Assembly: GCA_022432975.1 (NCBI GenBank)
Contig: CM039503.1
Span: 51,811,259 to 51,875,258 of the forward strand
DNA length: 64,000 bases
From: Begonia masoniana
Lineage: Eukaryota; Streptophyta; Magnoliopsida; Cucurbitales; Begoniaceae
Reading direction: 5' to 3'
The number at the start of each line of letters is the position of its first letter. Within the stretch, counting starts at the first letter, position 1. Below the pieces are notes generated by a model. It did not search any database, had not been told where the DNA came from, and was given only the letters and a program-made list of their open reading frames with translations. Below are positions 35,478 to 48,061 of this stretch, in pieces. Both the position numbers and the translations under genes were made by a program.

Positions 35478-36941
35478 AAACCCTCAACTATTGATTTTTT
35501 TTTTGAAAAAAACTTAAAAATTTACTATTCATCGAGAAAAACCTTCAACTATTAAAAATAAGCAAAACAATCCCTGGAGGACGGCTCTTCTACTTGGACC
35601 GGCCGTCCCTTCTAAATTTTTTTATCTTTTAGTGAAAAGAGACAGCCGGTCCAAGTAGAAGAGCCGGCCTTTTAGACAGGACGGCCGATCTAATTAGACC
35701 GGCCGTCTCTTCTCACTAAACGTCGTCATGGCGGTTTGGCAAAATTAGAAGGGAGAGTTGATCTGATCAGACCGGTCGTCCCTTCTCGAAACTTCATTGA
35801 GTGTTTTTGCAAACCATTCTCAAACTTCATCTTACACTCTTTATTCCGAAATTCCATAGAGCTACTTGAAACAGCATTCATCTCCGTCGCTAATTAAAGT
35901 AGTGATTAAGATATTAAAATGAAAAATATTAAAAAAATAAGGGTTTGTAAAACGTTGAGAGTATTAATCAGGATAATTTCTAGAAAAGAATGTACTGGAC
36001 ATTCTCCTTAGACAAAATTACCTTTTCAAGTAAGTTCCAGTCTCCTAGACAAAACTTACTTACACAGTATAATTAAACCACTAAATAAGCTATACGAGAA
36101 AATGATAGCAGATGCGTTACTAAACTTCAAAAAATATAATATTAACTTAAATACAATTTATATTAAATAGATCACTAAATTTATATTAGAAGGTATATTA
36201 TTAAATAATGTAATATAATTCAAGTACATAAAATTTACGGATGAAAATACAATGAAAAAAAAAAGTAATATTAAAAGTTAAAAATAAATAATATTATATA
36301 AAATAAAATACATTAAAAAAATAAAAATAGGATAGAAACAAGAAAATCAAATATCATAAAAGATATTTTTTAAGTGCATTATGAAAAAAAATTTACAAAT
36401 ATTTACTAGAGATAGATTAAAACCTAAAATTATATAAAAAAAACTTATAATTTATAACTCGTCGAATTGCCGATTATCTGAAAGCAATATTGCTGGAGGA
36501 AGAAAGTATTCGAGAAGAGGAGAGGAGAGAAGAGGAGAAGATTTTAGTGTGATTTTGGAAAAATGAAGTTGGGGTTTAAATAGGGGGAGAAGGGACAAAG
36601 ACCCGTGACAAAGTCACGGGTCTTTATGCAGCTGGAAGGGACGGCCGGTCTGATCAGACCAGCCGTCCCTTCTAATTTTGCCAAACCGTCGTGACGGCTT
36701 CTACTGAGAAGGGATGGCTGGTCTAATAAATCGGCTGTCCCTTCTAAAAGGTCAGCCCTTCTATTGGAACCGGTCGTCTCTTCTCACTAAAAAACAAAAA
36801 AATTTAGAAGGGACGGCAGGTCCAAGTAGAAGGGTCGTCCTCCAAGGGTTGTTTTGCCTATTTTTTTTTATAGTTGAAGATTTTTTTTAGGTGAATAGTA
36901 AATTTTTAGATTTTAAAAAAAAAAATCAATAGTTGAGGGTT
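35478..36941. mobile_element. Long-inverted-repeat DNA element, block B copy (intact ends)
   Basis: The left end AACCCTCAACTATTGATTTT and the right end AAAATCAATAGTTGAGGGTT are inverted. Inverted similarity continues inward for roughly 300 bp and includes the GACCGGCCGTCCCTTCT words and GGCAAAACAA. The ~800-bp middle is AT-rich with no transposase. A clear target duplication was not found in the poly-T/poly-A flanks. The right end is about 137 bp upstream of the thioesterase ATG. This copy shows the pre-insertion state of the block A element. Confidence 0.75.
36597..36625. repeat. 13-bp-stem hairpin in TIR element (block B)
   Basis: Same perfect AAAGACCCGTGAC hairpin with AAA loop as at 5,239-5,267. 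Confidence 0.7.
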
Positions 36942-37077
36942 GAAAAAAAAAACCAAGAAGAGATTTGGTTGGTCCGTTGCTCAAGAATGGCAGCCTAATC
37001 AATCTAGAGAGAGGGAGGGAGAGGGGGAGAGATTTCAACTTTTAGTTCCAGAGCTGAATACAGCAATTTAGGCGGTA

Positions 37078-37296
37078 ATGGAGGAGAAGAAGGATAATCT
37101 TGAAGAATTAACTGCTCGAACCACTGCTTTTCTTGAGCAGATGGGAGTTTCTGAGTTAGTTGCACATAATTGCAACGACAAGGACTACTATTCCAACCTC
37201 GTCCGTGGTCTCCTCCTCAAGCCCCACCTTCTCCAGCGCGGCCGACTCACCTGCATCCTCCTCGTCAAACCCGTCGTCACTGTAATAAGCCTTTCC

Positions 37297-37332
<36 letters not shown>

Positions 37333-39111
37333 TCTATTGAATCGATTTTTTTTTTCGTTTGATGATTTCTGCGAAAAATTCGACTGCTGATTGTTTCCGC
37401 CGATTTCATCATTTAGCAAATTGAATCAAGGAAATATCATTTTGTACGTTTTTGGTTTACATGACATTCCCATTTCTCACTTCTTTCGTGTAAGAATCTT
37501 TAGGGCATGCATTCGATAGTAATACTAACAGCTGATCGTTGCTCTGATAAGTTAAGTTCTAAAATTACAGTGCACGAGTTTAGCAAATTTGTTGATATTG
37601 AACTGAATGCGGATTACTTATTCAATCAGTTCTACACCAGAATCATCATCAATCTCAGCTAAGATACTTAGAAAGATAAAACTGAAAGAAAGGTATATAA
37701 CATGACGAGCTAATAACGAGGTTTCCCTGAAGATTAATCATATCTTGATTATATTTCTTCACATGTCCTATCACAATTGCAGACACATGTTCAATCTTTT
37801 AGTTGAACAATCGAAATGTGATTGACAGAATCAAAATCAAGTTCATCCATTTTTTTGCTTATATGAACCAGAACAAACAGCTCCCCCAGAGAAGCTTTCT
37901 TCTTTTCTCTGAACTCATTTGTCTGCTCTGATATTTTCTCCGGCCCTACTAACTCAGTTTTCTGGTAAGGTATTAAACCCTTTTCACCCTTTTCACTACA
38001 ACTGAATTTTCCTGGCAAACATGAGATAAGTTAGTTATTGCCATCAACTAACTTGACTCTCTTCATCTGTAAAGTGTCAATCAGTGATTCTATAAAAAGG
38101 TGACTCTATTAGACTTAATTGTAATCGTTGAAGTGTGTAGAAGATGGCTTAAATACACAGGATTGTATCTCCCTCTCTCGATATGGATATGTATATATAC
38201 ATAGAGAGAGAATCATGTAGACTCGTGTCATGAGATTGGGGCGTGGCCTAATGATATTAGTGACTTATTTTGCCTCATAGAAAATGTTTTGGAGGTGTAA
38301 TGCACCAGTCTTATAAAGTTAATCAAGATGTGTGTAAGCTGACTCAAACGCATAATGACATAGACAAATAAAAAGGTGATACTACATGACTTTTATATTC
38401 TAATCTTACACATTGACATAACGTATATGTGTTATTTGTTTATTGGTATAAGTGATTTATTATTTTATTTATTTATACTCTATCATAATCATTTTATTTA
38501 TAAATGAATAAAGTGGCCGAGTTCAAATTTAAGAGTGTAGATTGGTATTACTCTAAAAAAGATCATTGTTGGTTAAAAAACAGTGCAACAAAATATTTTC
38601 TTCGTGAAATTGCAGAACTTCTATGGTTCATTACATGGAGGTGCTGTTGCTTCGGTTGCTGAGTTTGTGTCAACCGCTTGTGCTAGAACTGTAGTGAGCG
38701 AAGATAAGGAACTTTTTCTTGGGGAACTGAGCATTTCTTATCTCTCTGGTGCTTTAAAAAATGTGAGTCTTCTTCCATTCACCTATTTTTGGTAGATGAC
38801 AAAAAACAATGTTGGAAGGACCCGTAATGATATGTAATAGGTTCAAGAATCAAGTTTCGATTGTGATGTGCATTTTATAGACATTGTTTGATCGAGTTAG
38901 TTTTTCAGCCTATTGGAAGATCACATGTGCATCTGACTTTGTTTGTACTATCGTGTTTATGTAACAGGCAGAGGTGGTGGTAGATGCCTCGATTGTGAAA
39001 GCTGGAAGAAATTTGACTGTAGTTTCAGTGGATTTCAAGCTCAAAACTACTGGAAAATTGGTTTATACAGCTCGTTCTACCTTCTACAACACGCCCATCG
39101 CAAAGTTATGA
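37078..39111 (+). CDS. Hotdog-fold acyl-CoA thioesterase, copy B (3 exons)
   Basis: Exons are 37,078-37,281, 38,616-38,762 and 38,968-39,111, giving 164 aa with the same exon phases as copy A. The hotdog signature LHGGAVASVAE is unchanged (HGG at 75-77). The only coding change noticed is Ala to Ser in VVSVDFKLK. The CT run at the start of intron 1 is longer here than in copy A. Unlike copy A, no LTR lies in the upstream DNA element, so the two copies differ mainly in their 5' regions. Both look intact. The substrate is unknown. Confidence 0.86.
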
Positions 39112-40002
39112 AGCTTCTTCCCTTCTCTCCTTTTCACGTTAATATTATAAAGATGTAGAAAATTAATCTCTACCATCCAGTTTGGCAAGTATGCTGAAAA
39201 ATTACAATAAGAAATCCAGTTAGTGTTGTCTCAGGACATGGCTCCATGTGTCAGGTCATGTTGTATATATGTACTTTTGATTTTTTAATGTCAATAAGAT
39301 TGATCTGAATTCTATTTGGTTTACGGGTATGACAATATTCCTGTGTCTGATTTGATGCATTGATCTAAATTTTGTTCAGGCTTTAAGTTTGATTATAATG
39401 TGATATTCACGTCGGTCTTATTTTTCTATCAATTTAACATTATATGTTCTTTCGAGTACATACTTATGTCTTATAAAGGATGTAGATAAATAGAGAGAAA
39501 TTGATTATATTATAGAAGGTTTTATTTCGTTATTCATTTATTTTGCATCAAAGTGATAGTAGTGATTAAATTTAGTTACCAAATAATGTACTCGTCGAAT
39601 CATATTCCTATTTGTAGCACATAAATACAATGATCTACGCAGAAACTCCAATCTCATGCTAAAATTTTGGAAATCAAGAGAACAAAACTGGGTAACAATG
39701 GGATGAACATTTGAAGCAATCAAACTCAACTGGATGAGTTCAAACTCTCTTTTCTCTAATGGTATAATCGTCAGCCCAAATCTTGCATCTTTCACCTAAA
39801 TCCCGGTGGATGATCAGCTAAAGATCCTTTCCTTTTCCAATAAAAGATGTAACTGTACCTATAAGAAAATGTACTCTCTGGAATTTAAACAAATTGTGCA
39901 TATATTTTGAGGAAATAGACATTGTCTGCTGGGATCGGGGAGAAGAGTTTTCCAAAAATAAGCTCGAGTTTTGTGCTTGTGGTCAATACCTTCTCTTATA
40001 CA

Positions 40003-43000
40003 TTAGGCGAAAATGGCAGAGACAAAAGCCTCTGCATCGAAGGGTTGAAGATCTTCTAAACCTTCTCCGACACCCACAAATTTTACTGGGATCCCGAGTT
40101 CATTGACCACACTCACCTGCAAGAACATAAGTTTAACTAAAAGAGCAGCGTAGACAGCACGAGACTCTTAACAATAATATCGAAAATGACATCTAACAAA
40201 AATTGAAGGGCATACCACACAGCCGCCTCTAGCAGAACCATCTAGTTTTGTCAGAATCAAACCAGTAATTCCAACCACCTGTTTTATAGGTTAAATTTTT
40301 CAATGTATCTGAGTGAAAATTAACTGGTTAACTGAAAAAGAATGACATGTTTTAGATAAATTAGTGAATCGTGTAATTCAGAAATGCAATTCTAACTTCT
40401 TTCAAAGCAAGTCATACAATGCTTAGCCTTTCCTTTTCAGTGAATTATTGCAGTTAATTGACGTAAACATTTCCGATAGCTTACATCATTGAATTCTTTT
40501 GCTTGTGGTAGCATATTCAAGCCAGTAGTCCCATCTAGAACTAGCAGCAGCTCCTGTATTGATCATTAAATTGTTTACACATGTAATACATTAAAGGTTA
40601 GAAAATGAAAACGAAAATGAAAACGAAAACGAAAACGAAAACGGGAGACTTCGATTGAGAGATTCGATTAGATACAAAAGAAAAATTATGCAATCCATTT
40701 TTGTTGGGAGATAAACATGTTTAATTTAACATAATAGAGATTATCACGAAAAAAATGCAACAAAGAAGAGTAGCACAAGCCACCATTATCGGGTATCATA
40801 AAGTGATCTTCATTGTAATTAATTACTTAGTCGTGTCCAATCAGATTGATAGCGACACAGGCAATAAATCCTGTATAAAAAGAACTCTAGTGGCCGTTGC
40901 GACTGCAAAACTTCTTTTCCTAAAATATAAAGAAAGATAAATCAAGAAACAATACCATTTCTATGAAATGTCAACGCCCCAACAGAGTATTATAAGAAAC
41001 TTTAGTAAGTTATTCATTCATATACCATTTGATAGAGAAAGCTTCATTTGGTTAATGATGGTAATATTCCCAAATAGTTTAGCTTACATTAGGTGCACCT
41101 GGAACAACTTTTCCCACAGCTTTCTTACAAGCAATCAACTCCTCCATTAAACTGTAATTAGTATGCAGACCTGACAACACATTTGAAAAATTATGGGCAT
41201 GTTGAACCTTTAAAAGTACATGAAAAGATTATTAGAAGTTTGTTATTTGAAATTTGTACTCACGTCCAGACGTATCGCACAAAACCACATCAAAGCCTTG
41301 CTCTTTTCCTCTTTTAACTGCCTGGGAGAGGACTATGGATATACTTTAAGATGATAGGTTAGTATTCAAAAAACTTGTACCCCACTAAATTTTTTCAGAA
41401 AGAATGGTGGCGAAGGAAACTACTCGAATGTCCATTAACAATGTAGATCCAAGCAATTTGCAAACCTGATGATGCTTTGGCCTTCTCTGTCTCAGCCACA
41501 ACAATCTCACAGCCAGTTCTCTCTGCCCATATCTCCAGCTGATCACTAGCTGCTGCCCTAAATGTGTCACCTGCTGCCATCAATATCTGGAACATTAGCA
41601 GAGTGTGAGAAACTATTGCCAACAATATTCCTCTTGATAGTTGTTAACGCTTGGAAAACAAGAATATAGGGCCGAAGAAGTGAATCAAAACTCCATCATA
41701 AAACTTCTATTCAAATTTTGACCTAAGTTGATTATAGCATTGAGACAACCAAATAAATTCGCATTCAAGGATTATATGAATAAACTTCTATTCGGCGTAG
41801 TAAAGAAGGGGAAAAGAGCAATAGCATTTAACCTTTGCTCCTTCACTTTTTAATCTGTAAGCAAGTTTTCCTGCACAAACACCAGTACATCATGTTTTTA
41901 AATCTCATAAACTCTGACATAGTACTTACGTGTCATTCACTTATTGATAGAATTATTACGATATAATACAAATATTTAAAATAATAAATTATATGGCTTT
42001 ATGAGTGAATGACACATATGCATCATATAAAAACATGAGATTAAAGTGGAAATGTAGCATTATTTACTAGAAATAAAGTTTGTAACTTTTTTATATTTGG
42101 AAGAGAATTTCAGAAGGCTTGTAATTTTTTATTTGTGAAAACTAGTGCTTGATTGTGCCAATGTTTTCTCAAAAATACTCTGAAACATGCATTTTGAGAA
42201 GAGATTTTGTAACCACCTTAATTCATTGGCCTTACCAAGTGATGTCGTCTTTCCACCTCCATTCACACCAACTATCATAACGACTGCTGGCTTTCTAATG
42301 GCATAACAAACATATAAACAAAAAATGAGAACTGTTTAAAAAGAAATTTCTATGCATGCAAACACAAGCCTAATAGGATGCCCACAAACGAAAATAAGCC
42401 AAACCTGAATCCAAGTTGAAGCTCAGTTTTGGTGCCTTTCTTGGTTAACAGTTCTAATACATTGTTCTTCAGTGCATCCTAAAATCATAATGATAAACCA
42501 AGATCAGATTTTCTATCACATAACTTGCAGATAATTCAAATACTAAAAATAAAGAAAGAAAGCAAATCTGTTATCTCAATAGTTTCTTTACTACTTTAAC
42601 AGCGGAGCAAAGCAGTCACGAGTCCTAGTTACATGTTCTTCAATACTTGCAACAATATACATTTTTTCATTAAAAATGAGAACACGAGCCACCAAATAGA
42701 TGAGACTCCTCCTAGACCTACAGACAAAAACTATAGCATAAATACCTTTATATCACTGCCGGATTTAAGTTTCCCAGCCAATATATCTTCCCGTAAGCTC
42801 TCCACAATCTTGACTGTGATCTTTGGCCCAAAGTCAGAGACTAAAAGCGCCTACAAATTCCAAGATAGCATCAATCACCACTGAATGAGATTTCCAGAAA
42901 TTGAGACCAGTTTTTTCAGTTGATAACAGAAATGCTTTTTCCTAAAAGATGAATCTATGGACCAAAATTTTCAAAGAAATTCACTTTACCTCAATAGATT

Positions 43001-43776
43001 GCCTGTAGGAAACACATGAATACAATATCTTATATTCATTAGTAGGAGGTTTTTCTTAACAGTTTTGGATACCATCTGCTGGCAAGCCAATTGTAAAGTT
43101 TGAGTTGCGCCCAATGCAGGTGTCACAATTGCAGCAAAGCTGACCACTAAATGGGCACAATTGGCACCCATTTGGGACAACTGTAGCTGAGTGTCGTGGT
43201 TTTGGAATCACTCCTGACACTCTCTCTGCAAGCCCATTTTGAGATGTGGCTTTTATATATGAGAATTTAGATGAAAAGTGACGTCACTGTTCACTTCACA
43301 TTCTGGAAACATGACGACTATACAAAATACAATACAAGGAAGAAATTCCAGATTTTCGAGTTAAAAAACTTCTTTAGGGTGACTTACTTTGTGAGGAAAA
43401 GAAGAAGAAGAAATAAGAAACGAGAAGCAAAACGAATAAGAGAGAGTGAAAAAAAGAGAAAACAAACCTCTTCAAGTTCATCGAGGACCTTATCTGTATC
43501 AGCGAGATTCCAATAGAGCAATAGCTCATCAATTACAGCAAGATTATCACGAGTTTTTGAGAAACCGGAGAAGATCTTCTCCACATCGCTCTTGGCTTTC
43601 TCCTTCAGCAACCTACCAAGGCGCGTAAATAATCCAGGCTGGCCAGCGGAACATCTGAAACGGTAATTGCAGAGCCTTGGAGGTAATAAATGGGCGGGTT
43701 GAGTGCTAGGTAGGAATGCGCGCGGAGACCAAGGTTTTGAGATGAGGGGAAGGTGAGACAGTGGAGAAGACGCCAT
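40003..43776 (-). CDS. CPFTSY: Chloroplast SRP receptor cpFtsY, copy B (11 exons)
   Basis: Exons (high to low) are 43,776-43,468, 42,850-42,746, 42,478-42,405, 42,294-42,236, 41,870-41,833, 41,586-41,466, 41,332-41,264, 41,170-41,088, 40,553-40,485, 40,278-40,216 and 40,116-40,003. They again give 1,104 bp and 367 aa, with all splice sites and GTPase motifs present (P-loop 172-184, DTSGR, TKLD). Coding differences from copy A include Ser to Tyr and Thr to Ala in the transit-peptide region ([10 protein letters not shown]) and Gly to Ser in LKSEGAK. Intron 8 holds an AAAACG mini-expansion (~40,606-40,645) absent from copy A. Only ~220-240 bp upstream of the ATG is shared with copy A, so the promoters may differ. 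Confidence 0.93.
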
Positions 43777-43790
43777 TTTGTAGCTCTGTG

Positions 43791-43824
<34 letters not shown>

Positions 43825-44490
43825 AGATTTTCAGCGAACCAGCTAAAAGCTAAGCTTTTTTTTTCAAATGTTTTAATACGGCGTCGTTTCATACTTTAAG
43901 GCGACTCTCACATATTAATATAATTAATGGATTACTTTAATATTTATTATTTATTTTAATTATTACGTCATTTAAGAAGATTAAAATATAAAATTAAAAA
44001 ATAAATCTAACGTTATTCTCTTTTTTAACAAATTTAATGAAATATAGTTCCAACATTATTTATCTAATAATTATTTTTATATTAAAAGATATGCATGTAA
44101 TTTTATGGATTGGATCTAACCTTCAATGGGCTTGAAGCCCAAAAGACTTGTTGTAAGAGCCCATGTTATGATTGTTTCGGCTAAGGTCGTTATTCGTTAG
44201 TCGCCGGCACCAATAGACTTCATCAATTCCTCTTGTTGTTGCTGCTAAACTCGGCAAGCATTTTGATGGACAATCTTAAGATTAAAATTAAGAACTAAAC
44301 TGAATTGTTATGCAAAAGAGAGACCTCTTCTCAGATTGGTCAAGATATTTAATCATTGAATTTCTGCTATAAAAACTTTTTCACTTACATCCTTAATATC
44401 ATTTTTCAGGACTAAATCCTAATTATGGACTTGTTATATTTGTACATTTGACAACTCATGAGGTAATTAACGTTTAATTTTTTTTTTCCA
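43777..44490. other. Upstream region of cpFtsY-B
   Basis: A GA-repeat leader is followed by AT-rich DNA that diverges from block A after about 44,015. An inverted pair of TGGGC words (TGGGCTTGAAGCCCA, near 44,128-44,142) lies about 350 bp upstream of the start codon. No gene is seen. Confidence 0.5.
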
Positions 44491-45325
44491 ATTTAACATA
44501 ATGTTTGTCTATGAGAGTATTTATATTGACAAAACGATGGTTTACAATTCTTGCGGGACACAGATTCTTTGTCAACTTTTAAAGATTAAGAATGTTTCAC
44601 CCAAATGTAACGATGGTTTGAAAGAATCGCTTTTTATCAAAAGTATGCTTTAATTTTGATTTGTCACAAATAATTTTATTAGTTTTTTTTTCCGCTTAAA
44701 CGTCTTCTTTATTGTTTTATATATTTTATGATTTTTCTTTCTTGTTTTATAATTTATGTTTTGACTCATCTCCATCTCTTAGCTCCCATCTCTTCTTTCA
44801 TGTTTCCCTATCAAAATATAATCATCTTTTTTTCTCTGCCAACAACAATGTGTTTATCTCCAAGTCATTATTCTTTTCTTAGCCCATAGTCAATTTTTCT
44901 CCATCAAATCTTGAGAGACTAAGACATAGATGGCATTGTTTCCTTGAGAGAGAGAGAGGAATTGATTTTTTTTAAAACATATTTCTTCAGTTTTCAAAAA
45001 AAACTTTTGATAATATTTTCATGAGAATCATTCCTCGAGAAGTGGACCTACTTCTAGCAACTCATGAAAACAATAAGATCAACAACTTGAATTAATCAAG
45101 AGAAATGATAATAGTGGGAATCTAAGTGAACCCAGTGCTTGTCACCCACCATCATCATCAACTGTCTATCATCATGTGATATACAATCTTTTCGCCTCAT
45201 ATGATCTAATTTACAAACACTGTAATTTATGGAGTGTCTCACATATATAAAATGCATTAACATTATCGAATTTTCAAATTGGAGAGTCAGATAGTACGTC
45301 AAGTTGACTACTATACCAAGTATTA
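44491..45325 (+). pseudogene. LARP1-like gene remnant (locus 2)
   Basis: Patches here match the remnant at 52,490-52,718 (GACACAGATTCTTTGTC, GGTTTGA) and the one at 62,060-62,475 (ATGATCTAATTTACAAACAC, GGAGTGT, ATTGGAGAG). The right end encodes IVRQVDYY, the beginning of a La motif, and then stops at unrelated sequence. No continuous frame remains. The gene name is inferred from the La-motif words here and at 15,400-15,612. Confidence 0.45.
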
Positions 45326-47830
45326 CTTTTTTGTTTTTGAAAGATTAACATCAGTTATTCGATGTCACACAGAGTGTTTCGTGTGACACCGATTATTAAT
45401 GCAATGATGGACAATTAAAAATATACGGAAAGTAATGAGATAGGAGGTTGGTAACGCAGTTCAGCAATTCGCCTACGTCTGCTCCCAGATATAAAAACAT
45501 TTGACGAGTTAACAAAGTTATAAGACAATCGGAATTATACAAATAAAGACTCTATCTTATCTTTGTCGCCGCCTCTTCCTAACTTCCCTAATGAAACTGT
45601 TTTTGCGAGTTCTCCTAAATCGATCTCTCCCGAGATCTAAAAGCAACAAGATCCCCTTGTTGTTGATGACTCCTCCCGGAATTCGTGTTATGGCAAGATC
45701 TCCTCGCCCACGATTAAATTGACAAGCTCCCATTGTCGATAAACAGAACTCCTCCTGAGTTCGAATGCAGCTCCTTCCGAGACTGAGCTTCAATGAAGAA
45801 TAAAGAAGATTGTCTCTTATGACACCGTCTGGAACATCAAGTCGTTGTCTTCGGACGCAATAAATCAACACACTCGTATAATCGATGAAATCCACAACAT
45901 AAGCAGAGTGTGTATAATAATCACAAACCCATACGCAGAAGCGTTGGGAAAGAAAGAAAAGTGATGGCTTGCAAAACGAAGAAAAGCTTCTCTCTTGAAT
46001 AATCAAAAATCCGTCAGTCGCTTCCACAGAAATGAAAGCTTAAATATAATTGGTAATTGTCATATCTTCGATTTAATTCAGTTACCAAAACAGATTTAAT
46101 GCCGTAAGGAATAAGGAAACCAAATATCATAAAATCAGTTGCATGACACCACGTGTGACATTTTAAGAAATTTCCTCAAACTACTTGGATATGGATCCAA
46201 AAACTTAGGAAAGCATCTCATGATTAATGAGATATCGAAGCCTAGAATTTTTCAACAAATCTTCATCAATTCGGCTTACCAAAAGAAAGTTTTCCAAAAA
46301 ACAAATGTCTTTAGATTTTTCAACAACTTTCCTTATATTCACGTTTCCTTATTTTTCTCTTCCACAATATCTTTATGATCTTCAATATTAATCTATCTAA
46401 TAATCTGAATATATTATTTCTTGATTACCAAGAAATAAACTACCACTTTGTAAAATAGTGGAATAAAATATTATCTCTATAAATATAATTTGCCAAAAAA
46501 TCAATGTCAACATATTTGTAATATATTTACATTTACAATCTCCCCCTTTGGCATTTTTTTGGCAAAAATCAATAAAACCAATAACTTCAATAACTCCCCC
46601 TAAATTAACTCCCCTGGATTGGTGGTCTCAAAACAATTATCAAAGATAATTCAACCATCATCAAAATACTCCTCCTTTTTGCCATAAAAGACAAAAAGAT
46701 ATATTTAACAGAATATGAATAACCATATAATTACCATAACATCATATAAGCAATTATCACCATAGAAACACAGTTATCACCATAAAAGCACCATCATCAG
46801 ATGAGAAGAATTAAAGAATAACTTTCCAGACAAAAGGTTTAATATCTCTAAAAGTTTTTTCTAATCCAATACTCATCAAATGGTATACAATAGCTTCACA
46901 CTGTGAAAAGTCACCTTCATGGATTTTTCTTTTAGGCCAAATATGTCTGTGTGAAAAACTTTGCCAACGGCTAGCATGCAGTCTGGATTTAAAATCATCA
47001 ACAGAGACTTTAACAGAAGACTTACTTGGGTTGGAGCATGACTCACCCCGAGGTGTAGATTTTGAGCCCGTCGTGTCTTTAGGAGCAGGACTTTCACTTG
47101 TCTTCTTTCTTTTGGATTTTGGAGCTTTTGAATGACTTGTTTTTGGTGGTTTGGCAGCAGCGGGCTTTTGAAGCTTTTCAACAGAAGGCTTGGACGATTT
47201 TGGAGCATTAGACTTTGTGGATTTCGGAGCAATGGGTTTCGAGGATTTGGGAGCCGAGTACTTGGAAGACTTGGAAACAGCTAACCTGGAAGATTTTCTG
47301 CTGGAAATCGACTAAATGTTCCTGGTCGATTTCTTTGGCGTTATTTCGATAAACTCATCTTCATTTTCTATATCAATTTCAACGACGTCTTCATGCATCC
47401 AGGAGCTGTCAGACGAAGTTTCTCATTCAACTCTCGGACTTTTTCTTTTTGAAGCCGAGGTAACTTTGGATTCTTTGGGTGCCTTGGGAGGCACAGAGCT
47501 TGTTTTAAATCTATCTTCTTTTGATTTGCGAAATTTTTGTTGAACCCCTGACGAGTCAACTTGACGGATTGGAACAGCTTCTACAGTAATTTTCAAAGTT
47601 ACCCTTTCGTTAACAGAGGGTTTTACAGGTGGTGAAAATGAAGAATAGACCACAATAGCCGAATCTGAGCTCGGCATCTTCTCTTCGACAGGCACTGGTA
47701 CATTGCTTGAAAATTACTCATCTGAAACTTCTTCGATGATCACCATTGGGAGGAGAACAATAGGAAACCCTAGAAAGTCGATTGTAGAAGAAGAAGTAGA
47801 AAGAAAGTATGCTGGAGAATCGTTAAATTT
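45326..47830 (-). mobile_element. Degenerate LTR-retroelement-like segment
   Basis: On the minus strand a broken frame (47,746-46,830) is followed by a polypurine-like run (AAAGGGGGAGATTG, near 46,540) and then TGTAAATG, as expected for the 3' end of a coding region followed by an LTR. The + strand around 45,450 has a phrase, CAATTCGCCTACGTCTGC, resembling words seen in plant copia LTRs. Element borders and superfamily are not settled. Confidence 0.4.
46830..47746 (-). pseudogene. Lys/Ser/Pro-rich transposon-associated protein remnant
   Basis: Reading down from ATG at 47,746, the frame gives MVIIEEVSDE and a stop, then an open stretch from VPVPVEEKMPSSDSAIVVYS to SKRKSPRVE and another stop. 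A low-complexity region of repeated APKSSKP-like words follows, then a globular piece (SRLHASRWQSFSHRHIW, PKRKIHEGDFSQCEAIVYHL). This layout recalls plant transposon-associated proteins with a basic linker and an HR-x-I-x-ER block, but that match is from memory of the general pattern. Several stops show it is dead. Confidence 0.4.
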
Positions 47831-48061
47831 GAAATATATCAAACACCATACATAAATAGCCGTCAAATCCCATAATAAAGAGAAAATCCCATATTTGTAG
47901 GATACTTTTGGAAAATTAATCCGAAAGTTATCATAAATTACATATTCAATCTCTCATATATCTTTGAAAAATAATTCTAATTTTTGCAAGATGGGAAATA
48001 AACCCAATAGAATAATGCTGCTCCAATTTTTATTGAATATAAACTTCCAATTTTTCATTAG

